A stretch of 64,000 bases of DNA from NCBI RefSeq assembly GCF_900106785.1, contig NZ_LT629844.1:350028-414027 (forward strand). The letters run 5' to 3'. The notes under the pieces are model-generated. The model was not told where the DNA came from and did no database searches. It saw only the letters and a program-made list of their open reading frames with translations. A program made the translations under genes and the position numbers. Source of the stretch: Prevotellamassilia timonensis (GTDB taxonomy: Bacteria; Bacteroidota; Bacteroidia; Bacteroidales; Bacteroidaceae). Shown piece after piece: positions 17,526 to 26,911 of the stretch. Each line of letters opens with the position of its first letter. The stretch's first letter is position 1.

Positions 17526-18254
17526 TTAAATAGACATTAGAAATGCACTCGGTATATACGCTGTAACTACAGTTACCAATTCGTCCACAACCACTCCAAC
17601 TCTTTGCTGTCCCTGCCATCTTGCGACTCTGCCAATCACTCCCTTAAACGCACCATCAATAACCTTTACCAACTGTCCTTTCTCGAACTTTGGCACTTCA
17701 CCTAATGACACGATGGTATTGTCCGCATCGGCTGCACAGATGATTTTTAGACTTTCCATCTGATAGTTGGGAACTATCAATGGAGTTTTAGCAATTCTAC
17801 GCCCAATATGGATGTGGCGATAATAAAAACGAAGGAATGGGAGGTTTACGTTGTCGTAAACGAAAGATTTGAGTTGTTCTTCGGTACCGTAGGCGAAGAA
17901 GATGTTTGGTAAACGTGACTCGGTAACAACTTTGCGCTTACCTTTTATAAGTTTTACAGTATCTGTAGTAGGATAGAAAGCCGTGACACCTTTGGCTGTC
18001 ATGTAGTCGTATGCTTTTTTCTCTCTACCATAGGTGGTGCGTAAAGCATACCAATGAGGAATCTCTTCCTCCTTTTGTACTTTAGATTTACTTAATATAT
18101 GGACACTTCTGGTGGACACCCCTGTTTGTGAACTCTCAGCGGAAACAGTGCTTTGAGCTTCGGGGAGGGCGTTGGAGGTAAGTCCAGCGCAAGGAGGGAA
18201 TTCACCACCTCCTGGGGTGTGCACATCTTCTGATGTCCATTCATCGACTTTCAT
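17526..18254 (-). CDS. UpxY family NusG-like transcription antiterminator
   Basis: A 242-residue protein. After a ~65-residue unusual N-terminal extension comes an NGN domain (HWYALRTTYGREKKAYDYMT, AFYPTTDTVKLIKGKRK) and a C-terminal KOW-like region (FEKGQLVKVIDGAFKGVIGR). UpxY proteins are the first genes of Bacteroidales surface polysaccharide operons and prevent early termination in their own long leaders. The position, first gene after a ~500-base leader with a terminator, fits that role. The extension could mean the true start is internal at a non-ATG codon. Confidence 0.9.
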   Translation of the reverse strand: MKVDEWTSEDVHTPGGGEFPPCAGLTSNALPEAQSTVSAESSQTGVSTRSVHILSKSKVQKEEEIPHWYALRTTYGREKKAYDYMTAKGVTAFYPTTDTVKLIKGKRKVVTESRLPNIFFAYGTEEQLKSFVYDNVNLPFLRFYYRHIHIGRRIAKTPLIVPNYQMESLKIICAADADNTIVSLGEVPKFEKGQLVKVIDGAFKGVIGRVARWQGQQRVGVVVDELVTVVTAYIPSAFLMSI

Positions 18255-18301
18255 ATCGGTGCTAACTTTTTTCTAGACAGAAATCCGTTAAATTGCGACA
18301 G

Positions 18302-18390
18302 AAAAAAAGCGTGGAATCGTCCTGTTGTCTATTCCACGAACCGAGGCTCTAGCAATTGCCTATTATTGTCGAACAGACAACGTCAGAGCC
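18302..18390 (-). promoter_or_regulatory. Leader attenuator of the upxY operon
   Basis: On the minus strand, 48 bases before upxY, lies a hairpin with perfect 8-bp arms (CGTGGAAT, 18310-18338) followed by a run of seven T (18302-18308): an intrinsic terminator. Just upstream is a second hairpin with arms at 18345-18350 and 18385-18390. Seven bases in it (18375-18381) are exactly complementary to the terminator loop (18324-18330), so the two can pair. This is the layout of an attenuator on which a NusG paralogue could act. Confidence 0.7.
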
Positions 18391-18998
18391 CACGCCGATA
18401 TGAAAATCGCTACCGCAAAGAGACCTATATAACACATTTGACTGCGCCCGAAAGGGTACAATCTATGCTTACAAGGTCTCCACGGGATTGATATAATCAC
18501 ACCCGGGACATCTACCGTTGACCACGTTCAAGACAATAATATTACCGTGAATTTGCTAGATTTCGGTCCGTCTTAAACACAGCGTCGATAAACGCCTTCC
18601 ATTATGTCTGGATTGTCTTCCCACCCAAAGCCCGCTTTCGTATAGATATGTCATGGTTGACTTCACTACACTCAGCACGGCGTAGGCTGCCGACTCGGTT
18701 ATCATGAAAGAACTCGTCTTACAGCGACAACTGCGGTCTGGCTATACAATCCGAGTGCAAAAATACGAAAATTTATTGAGAAAAGACAAGAAATGACAGG
18801 AAATATAAATACCACAATACAAATTTAAGACTATTTAAGTCTAATTGCTTTAATATCTCGGAATTTTTGTATATACAAATGCTGTTCTTATGCAATTTTT
18901 GTATGTTATTAGGCCAATATACTTGAAGTGCCGATGAAGTATAGCTTCGACAGGCTATGGAGTGCCACTTCGATGGTTGATGAAGTAATATTTCGTTT
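18391..18998. other. Long untranslated leader and intergenic region
   Basis: No credible gene. The first ~370 bases are the leader of the upxY operon, rich in short palindromes. Beyond the promoter the sequence is AT-rich. At 18,923-18,989 it contains imperfect repeats of AGTGCC...GATGAAGTA just after the lysozyme gene's stop, possibly the edge of the conjugative element. Confidence 0.4.
18758..18765 (-). promoter_or_regulatory. Bacteroidales -7 promoter element for the upxY operon
   Basis: TATTTTTG on the minus strand matches the TAnnTTTG consensus of the Bacteroidales housekeeping sigma factor. It would give a leader of about 500 bases before upxY, typical of this operon class. No good -33 TTTG is seen, so confidence is moderate. 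Confidence 0.5.
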
Positions 18999-19541
18999 TT
19001 ATGGGATGTATAATAGTTGAAGTTCTGTCATTCTTCGCCTTTTGATGGACGGAATGCATTTGCCTCTCCATCTGCAAAAGTCAAGGTAATCTTTTTCTAT
19101 GTCACGCAATCCTCGTTCAATCTTTTGCAGGAGACGGCTCTTCGGAAATCTTTTGTTCCCTAATATTTTGTAGGGGCCGACATTATAGGCAAGTACGGCA
19201 AGGAGTAGTGAGTCCTTGCCATACTTACGAAACATGGCACATAACTTGGTGAGGTCTGAGCGTAGCAGGGAGTCGGCTTGCTGATAGGTGAGATTATTCT
19301 TGAACTTCTCATGCGGCAAAATCCGATGTCCCCATCCGATATAGGGATAGTTGCGCTTAATATCGTGCCATCCCTCATAATACTTGATGCAGCGCACGGC
19401 TCGTTCAAAGGGTGGTAATGCAAAGATGCCCAAGTCGCTTTGGCTTGGGCTATCGTTTGTAGGTGTTTTGTTCTGTGCCACTATGCTTTGGCACAGAAAC
19501 AAGAGCATTAGGGTAATATATATTCTTATCTTTTTCGTCAT
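18999..19541 (-). CDS. Conjugation-associated lysozyme (GH24-like)
   Basis: A 180-residue secreted protein with a signal peptide (IRIYITLMLLFLCQSIVAQ). It has a phage-lysozyme-like core: catalytic Glu in IKYYEGWHD, then PYIGWGHRI, and LLAVLAYNVGPYKIL. Bacteroidales conjugative transposons encode such a peptidoglycan hydrolase at the distal end of the tra operon to open the wall for the secretion channel. It is the last gene of the minus-strand tra cluster. Confidence 0.82.
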   Translation of the reverse strand: MTKKIRIYITLMLLFLCQSIVAQNKTPTNDSPSQSDLGIFALPPFERAVRCIKYYEGWHDIKRNYPYIGWGHRILPHEKFKNNLTYQQADSLLRSDLTKLCAMFRKYGKDSLLLAVLAYNVGPYKILGNKRFPKSRLLQKIERGLRDIEKDYLDFCRWRGKCIPSIKRRRMTELQLLYIP

Positions 19542-19582
19542 GGATGTTGTTTTTGTTTTGCATTTGGAGTGTCATTGGCTTG

Positions 19583-21766
19583 TCACTTGGCATTCTTCTT
19601 GTTGAATATCTCTGCTATCATGGCTTTCACGTCCTCACCAACTTGCACGAAGTTTTTATAGAGGATGCGCTCACGCTCATCACGGCTCTTGAAGGTGTAG
19701 AACTTGGGCAGTGGCATATACTCGCTTTCCTCTTTCTTGATGTCTGCCATATTGAAGTCGGTCTTGCAATAGAACTTACTGGTCTTGAACTCGTCGCTTT
19801 CCTGTATGTTCATACTGCCATTCATGCCGGTCTTGGTTGCCACAAAGTCCCTTGCCGTCTGACCGCAGATCCATCCTGTCGGCATGTCCGAGATTTTACT
19901 GGCTGGTACAAGACTGTCCATATTCTCATTCAGGTTGATGCTCGTCTTGTCTCTATCGATGGTCACGCCTTTCTTCAGTTGCACCACCTTTCCAAAAATG
20001 TCAGAGGATAGCCATTCCAGAGTTTCCTTGCTTCGTGCCGAACCGCTCACCACATTGCCTACGGTGGTGATGATCTTTTGCATACCCACCTTTCCGTAGT
20101 CTGCTTCCAACTGTGGCAGTTCCTGGAATCCCAAGGCTACGCTCACCTTGTTGCTTCGGGCTGTACCTATCAGTCGGTCTATCTTATGGAAGTAGAGTGT
20201 AGGCAACTCGTCCACGATGATGCTCACAGGGATGTTCTTGCCTTGCCCTGTGTTCACTCGTGTCACCAGTCGGTTGAGGATTAGGGCATTCAATGCTCCG
20301 ATGATGCTCTCCATTTCTGGGTCATTGGCTATCAGCAGATAGCTCGGATTCTTCGGGTCACTGACCTTCAGGTCGAAGTCATCTCCATCTTTATGAAATA
20401 TCCAATAGCTTTCCTTGGTAGCAAGGCGTGAGGTATAGACACGCAGTGTACCTATCATACCCTCCAACTGCTCCATTGCCTTGTTCTTCAAGGCGGTTTG
20501 GAATGGTCCTAGCAACGGTGCTACCTCATTGTCGGTCTCCAGCACATTGAAGATGGTCTGGTAACTCTCGTTCAGGAAACTCAGAATATGGGGCATATCG
20601 CTGTACTTGCCCAACCAATAGGCTGGCTCTACTTCTTCTCCTGCATGGTTAAACACCTTACCGGTCGGCTTCATCTGCATGGTCTTCGGATCAAGTACTT
20701 TTTCTGCTATCAGTATCTTACCATCCTTGTCGTATGGCTCTTTGCCATAGTTGATGAAGAAGTAGATACAGGCGGCGAGGAAGTTGACGGCTGAGGTCTG
20801 GAAGAACTGGTCGCTGCCGCCACCGCCTTCCTTCTTTCCTTTTTGCAGGGATTCAAGTAATGTCTCTGCGGTCTCGCTCGCTGCTGCCAAGTTATTGATA
20901 TACTTCTGCTGTATCGGGTTCACTCGCTTGGAGTATTCCACATCCACGAAGTTGATGATGTTGAACTTACAGCCTTCTGGTAGTTTACCCAACTGTTGGT
21001 TCTTCTTATAGTGGTAGTACAGTTTGGTTGCCAAGGTAGGGAACTTGTAGTCGTAAACGACCATGGCAAAACCTTTTGCACTGTGCTGACGGATGAACGG
21101 CTCTATAATAGAAAAAGTCTTACCGCTACCAGGCGTACCAACTACCCAAGTGCCACGGAATGGGTTTACGATGTTCACCCATCCCTTGCGGAACTTGCCC
21201 TTATAGTAGTAGCGCATAGGAATATTCACGCTGTACTTGTTGTATTCCTCCTTCTGGCACTGCTCAAAACTCTCGTTTTCAAAGTTGAAGCGGTCTTTCA
21301 TCAGCCCTTCTTTCAGGAACTTCGAGATGTTATCCAAGGCGATATGCACCAGTACTGTTCCGATGATGGTTGCCACCATATATAGGATGATGTTCAATCT
21401 TAGGGCATAGAGACAAGTGTCAATTGCATAGCCGAAGAGCCACACGGACAATATCAGCAGCAGCACGCCACTCACCAGTGGGTACAGCACCTGTCTTCGG
21501 GCATCAAACTCCAGATGCTTCTTGTTTCTCGTGCCTACACAGGTGATGCACACCAAGAGGAATGTCACCACCTTGCTATACACCAGGTTCCCGTCATGGT
21601 AGATAAACCACTGCTTGATACGGTCGTGCAGGTCACACACCACACCGCCAAAGCCGTCTATCGCCCTTGGGTCTATGGCATACTCAAAGAACTCCATCAA
21701 CACGGATATGTAGATGACTGCCCTGAATATCTTGTAAAATCCTTGTAGCTCCTTGCTTTCTTCCAT
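19583..21766 (-). CDS. Type IV coupling protein (TraG/VirD4-type, Bacteroidales)
   Basis: A 727-residue inner membrane ATPase. Hydrophobic segments lie at about 65-80 and 95-140; Walker A GTPGSGKT is at residues 210-217; a Walker B-like VSIIVDELPTLYFHKIDRL occurs near 525, followed by TARSNKVSVALGFQELPQLE. It would bring the relaxase-DNA complex to the Tra channel. Placement directly after traN and before the lysozyme differs from CTnDOT, where the coupling protein lies with the mob genes. Confidence 0.88.
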   Translation of the reverse strand: MEESKELQGFYKIFRAVIYISVLMEFFEYAIDPRAIDGFGGVVCDLHDRIKQWFIYHDGNLVYSKVVTFLLVCITCVGTRNKKHLEFDARRQVLYPLVSGVLLLILSVWLFGYAIDTCLYALRLNIILYMVATIIGTVLVHIALDNISKFLKEGLMKDRFNFENESFEQCQKEEYNKYSVNIPMRYYYKGKFRKGWVNIVNPFRGTWVVGTPGSGKTFSIIEPFIRQHSAKGFAMVVYDYKFPTLATKLYYHYKKNQQLGKLPEGCKFNIINFVDVEYSKRVNPIQQKYINNLAAASETAETLLESLQKGKKEGGGGSDQFFQTSAVNFLAACIYFFINYGKEPYDKDGKILIAEKVLDPKTMQMKPTGKVFNHAGEEVEPAYWLGKYSDMPHILSFLNESYQTIFNVLETDNEVAPLLGPFQTALKNKAMEQLEGMIGTLRVYTSRLATKESYWIFHKDGDDFDLKVSDPKNPSYLLIANDPEMESIIGALNALILNRLVTRVNTGQGKNIPVSIIVDELPTLYFHKIDRLIGTARSNKVSVALGFQELPQLEADYGKVGMQKIITTVGNVVSGSARSKETLEWLSSDIFGKVVQLKKGVTIDRDKTSINLNENMDSLVPASKISDMPTGWICGQTARDFVATKTGMNGSMNIQESDEFKTSKFYCKTDFNMADIKKEESEYMPLPKFYTFKSRDERERILYKNFVQVGEDVKAMIAEIFNKKNAK

Positions 21767-21778
21767 TGGATATGATTG

Positions 21779-22645
21779 CTATTTTAGAAAAATCGGATTG
21801 AATGAGTCGGCTGACAACACATCGCTATAGTTTATCTTCAGTGATATGGTGCGACCGCTGATTTGGTTCTCCGTCATTTCTATTGTCAACTTCTTGTCAT
21901 TCGGGAATGTCATTTTCCGAATGACAAGCACATTGCGGTAGCCATAGCGGAAACGCTTGGTCTGCTCCAACGTGAAGACTGGATGTAACTCTACCATCTG
22001 CGAGTTGGTAGCCTTGGCGGTTTTCTTATCCGTCAACTTCAATCGTATTTGGTCTATATCAAATGGAATGTCAGTCTTGTTCTCCACGGAGAAATCCAGG
22101 AAGAAATAGTCGCCCGACGAATAGATGTTGTTCAGTCGCATCACCATTTTATGGGCTTTGGTCTTCACATTGTTCACATGGGCTTCCGAACTCCAAATCT
22201 CACGAGCATAGCGAGCCATGTCAGTAGAGGACAAGGTTACCGCTGGATTGTTATATGCATTCTTTTCTATCTGTTGTATCTCCTTATCCGTCACTGCCTC
22301 TTGCAATCTTGTTGTATAGAGCAGCGCATACTGGGTACGGTAGCGTTCTGTCACAATGGTAACGATGGCAAGCACTTCACCATCTTCATGCAGTCCCTCC
22401 TTGGGTTTCAAACGCACAGTATTGTTGATGGGTTGGTCTCCTGCTATCTTGTCAGTGGATATGTCCACAAAGCGGATGGGTTCGCTTGCCGTAATGACTG
22501 TTGTCACTTGCTCGTTCACAGTCAGCTGCTCCATCTCCTGGTAGGTGCAGGGCTGATAGCTCTCCGCACTGGTCTGTTGTGCCATCATCGGAGTGGCACT
22601 TATTGCACACATCATGAGTGCGCCAATGGTCTTCTTGATATTCAT
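21779..22645 (-). CDS. traN: Conjugative transposon protein TraN (VirB9-like, DUF4138)
   Basis: A 288-residue secreted protein with a signal peptide (IGALMMCAISATPMMAQQ) and a beta-rich body (ITASEPIRFVDISTDKIAGD, VTIVTERYRTQYALLYT, YFFLDFSVENKTDIPFDID). This fits TraN of Bacteroidales elements, the VirB9-like part of the outer membrane core complex. It follows traM by 25 bases. Confidence 0.85.
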   Translation of the reverse strand: MNIKKTIGALMMCAISATPMMAQQTSAESYQPCTYQEMEQLTVNEQVTTVITASEPIRFVDISTDKIAGDQPINNTVRLKPKEGLHEDGEVLAIVTIVTERYRTQYALLYTTRLQEAVTDKEIQQIEKNAYNNPAVTLSSTDMARYAREIWSSEAHVNNVKTKAHKMVMRLNNIYSSGDYFFLDFSVENKTDIPFDIDQIRLKLTDKKTAKATNSQMVELHPVFTLEQTKRFRYGYRNVLVIRKMTFPNDKKLTIEMTENQISGRTISLKINYSDVLSADSFNPIFLK

Positions 22646-22670
22646 ATTCGTATTCTTTGAATGTTGATGT

Positions 22671-23846
22671 TTACTTGCTCTTGGTGTCTTTGCTGTTTAT
22701 CAAGTACACAAAGGTTCCGTATTTCAATTTTACCTTGTTCTTCTTGATAGCCTTGCCTATGGCATTACTTGTTTTCTGATAGGCATTCTGCATGGTCTGC
22801 ATGCCCCATTGCGAAAAACTGCTGCCTGTATTGGTGGTGTTCATATCCACATTGCCGGTCACGGCTCCGCTTGCCACATCCTTGCTGGTCTCTCTAAACT
22901 GGCTGCTTGGCACATACAAACCTTCCATGCCGTCTGTGTCATAGAGTGATAGGTTGATTTTCACTATCTCATCATCCACCAGCACACTTTTTACCGTTCC
23001 TTTCACTCGTTGTGAACTGAAACCGCTCATGGTGGCATACAGGTATGCGCCTTTCTTCACTATCATCTCACCGATTTCCACATCATCTAACAGTCTCAAA
23101 CGTACACGACTTCCATCCACGGCTTTCACATTCTCGTCAATGATAGCCTTTATCAGTGTCGGCTCTTTCTCATTCACTGCCAAGGTATTGAAGTAATCCG
23201 ATGATGTCTTCACCTTTTTCACAACTTCACTTGGCTTATCATTCTCGTCAGTTTCCTTTCGGGCATTTTCATTCACCTTGATTTTACCCTCAATATTGAT
23301 ACCGCCCTTGGCTGTAGCTGTTGTTTCATCGGATGCTGTTGCTGAAGTCGATGAGTTCTGTTGCGTAGCTTGCTGTCCCTTCAGTCTTGCTTCGGCAAGT
23401 GCCTTGTTCAGTTCCGCCAACGCTTCATTCTCTCTTTGTCGCTCATGGGCTTCTTGTGCTTCTCTCTGTTTTTCCATTTCTGCTTGCCTCTTGGCTTCGG
23501 CATCCAACTGTTGCAGTTCTGCATCCGAATACTTGCTTTGGTATTCTTCTTTTTCTTGCTCATTGTCTCGGTCTATATTCTCCACGGCACTATGGTCTTC
23601 TATCTTGCCGTAGGCGTTCAACATGTTCTCATACTTGCCTCCAATACCGTCACCGCCCTTGATATGAGCTTGTGGAAGGTTCGGATTCAGATATTCTGTG
23701 GTCTGCATATTGGCATCCTTCTTCTCCGCCACCTTGGTATCAAAGAGGTCGAAGATAAAGTAGGATGCACCGAGCAGTGGAAGATAGACAATCGCAGGTA
23801 GCATGTACTTGGGTTGTCTGAAATTGATTCTTTCTGTCAGCTTCAT
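22671..23846 (-). CDS. traM: Conjugative transposon protein TraM (VirB10-like)
   Basis: A 391-residue protein with an N-terminal membrane anchor (MLPAIVYLPLLGASYFIFDL), a long charged Glu/Gln-rich coiled coil at residues about 100-160, and a C-terminal beta-barrel-like domain (VRLRLLDDVEIGEMIVKKGA, YLYATMSGFSSQRVKGTVKS). This is the architecture of TraM/VirB10, which spans the periplasm. It is two bases from traL. Confidence 0.87.
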   Translation of the reverse strand: MKLTERINFRQPKYMLPAIVYLPLLGASYFIFDLFDTKVAEKKDANMQTTEYLNPNLPQAHIKGGDGIGGKYENMLNAYGKIEDHSAVENIDRDNEQEKEEYQSKYSDAELQQLDAEAKRQAEMEKQREAQEAHERQRENEALAELNKALAEARLKGQQATQQNSSTSATASDETTATAKGGINIEGKIKVNENARKETDENDKPSEVVKKVKTSSDYFNTLAVNEKEPTLIKAIIDENVKAVDGSRVRLRLLDDVEIGEMIVKKGAYLYATMSGFSSQRVKGTVKSVLVDDEIVKINLSLYDTDGMEGLYVPSSQFRETSKDVASGAVTGNVDMNTTNTGSSFSQWGMQTMQNAYQKTSNAIGKAIKKNKVKLKYGTFVYLINSKDTKSK

Positions 23847-23848
23847 CG

Positions 23849-24235
23849 TTATTTGTCTTTATGAGGATGGCGTGCATCCTCATTGGTCCTTACTATGTTC
23901 TTTGCATTCCCCATATTCTGATGGCGAGCCTTTATCAGCGAGTCCTGTCTCTCCGTGGCGGTGCGTTGCTCTCCCTGATAGTGATAAGCTCTTGCCATGC
24001 GATAGATGTTGAAACTGAAACTCACACCTACAAAACCGAACACGATGACCAGGAACATTGTCTTATGCAAGTCGGCAAATTTCTGCACCTTGGCTGCAGC
24101 CTTGTCGATTCTGCACATCCTGGCAAACTTTCTTCCAGCTCTCACGTCTCGCTCATAGCGTTCCTTGTATTTGGGATCGTCCTTGTCAGGCATCTTCTCC
24201 CCAATGAGCATCTGCTTAAATCCTTTTGTGTTCAT
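23849..24235 (-). CDS. traL: Conjugative transposon protein TraL-like
   Basis: A 128-residue protein with one membrane segment (MFLVIVFGFVGVSFSFNIYR), a basic cytoplasmic N-terminus and a short periplasmic tail. Identified mainly by its place between TraK and TraM, where TraL/DUF3989 proteins lie in Bacteroidales conjugation operons. Confidence 0.7.
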   Translation of the reverse strand: MNTKGFKQMLIGEKMPDKDDPKYKERYERDVRAGRKFARMCRIDKAAAKVQKFADLHKTMFLVIVFGFVGVSFSFNIYRMARAYHYQGEQRTATERQDSLIKARHQNMGNAKNIVRTNEDARHPHKDK

Positions 24236-24276
24236 CGTTATTTTTTTTACCTTTTTACTTCTTTATCCTTTTACCT

Positions 24277-24918
24277 TTAATAGTTCGACTTTGTCTTCTG
24301 GTCAATATCCTTGTTGAGCAAGGTTCTCCAGTTCACTATCAGCAATCCATGTGGGTTGTTGTCAGTCCTCGGAACTCGTTTCAACTGTCCTGCCGTCACC
24401 AGTTCACGGGTCAGCACATTGGTTCTGCGCTCGATGCGCTGTCTGCCGTAGTAGGTAAACTCCATCTTCTCCTTGTTGAACTTGATACTGTCACAGAAGA
24501 TGCTGAACACGGCACTCGTTCCCATGATGTTGGAGTAGAACCCCTTTTCTTTCAGCGTATTGTACTGCGCCAATCCTGTCTCATCCACCAGATACATGGC
24601 TTTCTCCATCGTGTATTTGATGTACTTGTCATCTGGTGCCAATGTGAAGAAATAATGATGGAACATCTCGATATGGCTCTTTGCTTCCACATCCAATGTC
24701 TCATCCATCGTCGTACGCTGCACCAAAATTGGTACATTGCCGTCCAACACATAGATTTTGTTCTGTGCATCCACCACCATATTTTTCGCCGTCCAGATGC
24801 TACTGATACTTATCAGCACGCATCCAACCAGAAACAGGCTACAGATGATAGTCACCAACTTCACCTTATTCTCTAAATTCTTGATTACCATTGCTATAAT
24901 ATTTTTTACCTTTTTCAC
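24277..24918 (-). CDS. traK: Conjugative transposon protein TraK (VirB8-like)
   Basis: A 213-residue protein with a single N-terminal membrane segment (LVTIICSLFLVGCVLISISS) and a periplasmic VirB8-like domain (IEMFHHYFFTLAPDDKYIKY, EKMEFTYYGRQRIERRTNVL). Its place between traJ and traL supports TraK. The start may be 27 bases further in, at MVIKNLENK. Confidence 0.85.
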   Translation of the reverse strand: MKKVKNIIAMVIKNLENKVKLVTIICSLFLVGCVLISISSIWTAKNMVVDAQNKIYVLDGNVPILVQRTTMDETLDVEAKSHIEMFHHYFFTLAPDDKYIKYTMEKAMYLVDETGLAQYNTLKEKGFYSNIMGTSAVFSIFCDSIKFNKEKMEFTYYGRQRIERRTNVLTRELVTAGQLKRVPRTDNNPHGLLIVNWRTLLNKDIDQKTKSNY

Positions 24919-24939
24919 TCTTTTACTTTTTTACCTTTA

Positions 24940-26076
24940 TCAGTGCATCACATGGGCAAGTGTCCCCTGTGCCGACATTTTGGCTTGCTGTGCCACACCC
25001 TCACCGAAATTTCTGGTAGAGAAAGCGGTATCGCCCTCTGGTATCATCCATGCCGCAAGGTCCGGAACCAAGTTTAGGCACTTCAATGCCACGATACTTG
25101 CTGCCATCAGATACCCTGCCGAGAAGAACGAGTTTTGCAAATATGCCGCCATCGTCTGTTCACTGGCGGTAATAGCCGTCAGGTTCTCCACCTGTATGCA
25201 GAGCACAATGTCGAAAAGTAGCAGTACGTAGAATCCTACGAAGTAGAGCATGGCTCCATAGAAATGCACGGTCAGATACCTCGTCAGCCACTTCGCCCAA
25301 CTGCTTTCCCATTTCGGCAGTAGCGAGAACGCCCATTGTATCGGTCCAAATATCGTCAGCATTCCCAACAGTATCTGTTGACAATAGATGGTGCTCCACC
25401 AACCGATACGGAAGACGATCAATGCTATCAGCATTACTATCTTGTCGATGTTCACTACGGCTCCTGCAGTCAGTGAGGTAAACCACAGCTTGGCTGCGTC
25501 CTTTTCCATATTGGTCACTTCATCCACACCTGTCTGCTCCATGGTCGATTCCACCAGATTCGGGTCTGTTGTTCCCTTATGGGCAATGTCTGCCTGGGCT
25601 TGTACGTTGGTGTACATCGTGTCTCTGGTGTAGATGAGCTGCTGAACTTCCGTAAACTTGTCCTCTATCTGTGTGGCTTCCGCCTCATATAGGTCATGGG
25701 TATAACTTCCAATGGAGTTTGGTATGTAACTCAGAAAGTCCAGTACGCACCAATTGCTGCCACTGTTCGTCATGCCTGTATCGGCAGGTGGGTACCACCA
25801 ACAGAGGATGATGCTTATCACCAATGGCTTGAAAAGTTTCATCACATCCAGTGGCTCATGCTTCACCATCATCTTGTAGGCCATGTTCGCTGCCACCACG
25901 ATAGAGAAGAGGGCTGCGAGTGCCATACACATTTGAACGACCCACCAAAAAGGCCCATTCGAGCCTGTGAAAGTAGCGTCGCACAGGAACTCGTTGGTCT
26001 GGAAAATCACGTCATCAATCTCTTCTTCCAAGATGTTGATACCGAAGTCTGATAATATGCTGCTGTTGTCTGCCAT
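24940..26076 (-). CDS. traJ: Conjugative transposon protein TraJ (VirB6-like)
   Basis: A 378-residue polytopic inner membrane protein with at least six hydrophobic segments (VVQMCMALAALFSIVVAANM, FKPLVISIILCWWYPP, IVMLIALIVFRIGWWSTIY, LYFVGFYVLLLFDIVLCIQ). Size, topology and position upstream of traK fit TraJ, the VirB6-like channel protein. Confidence 0.86.
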   Translation of the reverse strand: MADNSSILSDFGINILEEEIDDVIFQTNEFLCDATFTGSNGPFWWVVQMCMALAALFSIVVAANMAYKMMVKHEPLDVMKLFKPLVISIILCWWYPPADTGMTNSGSNWCVLDFLSYIPNSIGSYTHDLYEAEATQIEDKFTEVQQLIYTRDTMYTNVQAQADIAHKGTTDPNLVESTMEQTGVDEVTNMEKDAAKLWFTSLTAGAVVNIDKIVMLIALIVFRIGWWSTIYCQQILLGMLTIFGPIQWAFSLLPKWESSWAKWLTRYLTVHFYGAMLYFVGFYVLLLFDIVLCIQVENLTAITASEQTMAAYLQNSFFSAGYLMAASIVALKCLNLVPDLAAWMIPEGDTAFSTRNFGEGVAQQAKMSAQGTLAHVMH

Positions 26077-26082
26077 AACTCC

Positions 26083-26868
26083 TTATCTATTTATTTTCAA
26101 ATCATTGTCATCCTCGTTCGAACCGTTATTACTGCCAGAAGATGTGTTGTTTCTCACTGCCATTCCTGCCTCTCGCCATTTGCTGGATGCACTGCTGATG
26201 ATACTTCGTTTGTTGGCGGTCTGGTAGTTGCCGTTTGCTGTCAACAATTCCTTGGTCTTGCTGGCATTCGACATCTGCACCAGTTGCTTCACAAGTGTCT
26301 CGTTCTGTTTTGCCACATCTGCATAAATCTGTAGGTACATCTTCTTACGCTTGGCATTGGGCATATAGGCATCCTTGGTGGCTTTGATGGCTGTCTCATA
26401 GACATGATAGTATTCTGTCCAGCGTTGCTTGTCACCGATGGATCCGCCTACAGGCAGGATGCGGTCGATGTTGCTCTTGAAGGCATTCATCTTGCTGTTA
26501 ATTTTGCTTCCTTCCACTTTCCAGGCGAGGTCAATCTGACGGTCTGCCATATTCAACGCCTCAATCTCTGCTCTTTTGGTCAGGGCAGAGTCGATGGCTT
26601 CGGCATATTCCACTTGATTGTAGGCTCCGATTCCTGCCGTTGTACGAAAACCAAGTTTGTTCTTACTCGCAGCCGACTTCTTGTAACTGCTGTGCAGTAA
26701 CTGATAGTACAATTCTGGTGACAGACTACCACTACCGATTTCCATCACCGTTATCTGGTTCTTTTTCGAACTGTCATGATTGTATGTTACACCACTTTGG
26801 GCATTGCCGCTGATAGCGACTCCCAACATCAACATGATGGTTCCTATTCTTGTTTTCTTTCTATCCAT
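26083..26868 (-). CDS. Secreted conjugation-associated protein, family uncertain
   Basis: A 261-residue protein with a signal peptide (IGTIMLMLGVAISGNAQ) and a mostly helical mature part, ending in a Ser/Asn-rich tail (NTSSGSNNGSNEDDND). It occupies the TraI region of the operon, 6 bases upstream of traJ. It may be the VirB5-like/TraI-equivalent minor pilus component; I cannot assign the family with certainty. Confidence 0.65.
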   Translation of the reverse strand: MDRKKTRIGTIMLMLGVAISGNAQSGVTYNHDSSKKNQITVMEIGSGSLSPELYYQLLHSSYKKSAASKNKLGFRTTAGIGAYNQVEYAEAIDSALTKRAEIEALNMADRQIDLAWKVEGSKINSKMNAFKSNIDRILPVGGSIGDKQRWTEYYHVYETAIKATKDAYMPNAKRKKMYLQIYADVAKQNETLVKQLVQMSNASKTKELLTANGNYQTANKRSIISSASSKWREAGMAVRNNTSSGSNNGSNEDDNDLKINR

Positions 26869-26911
26869 GCCTATACATTATTATATATGGGATTATAAAT
26901 TCTTCGTTCTC

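Noticed and set aside
18391..18757. Possible tRNA or riboswitch in the long leader
   Set aside because: No cloverleaf or known aptamer pattern could be drawn; only short palindromes are visible.
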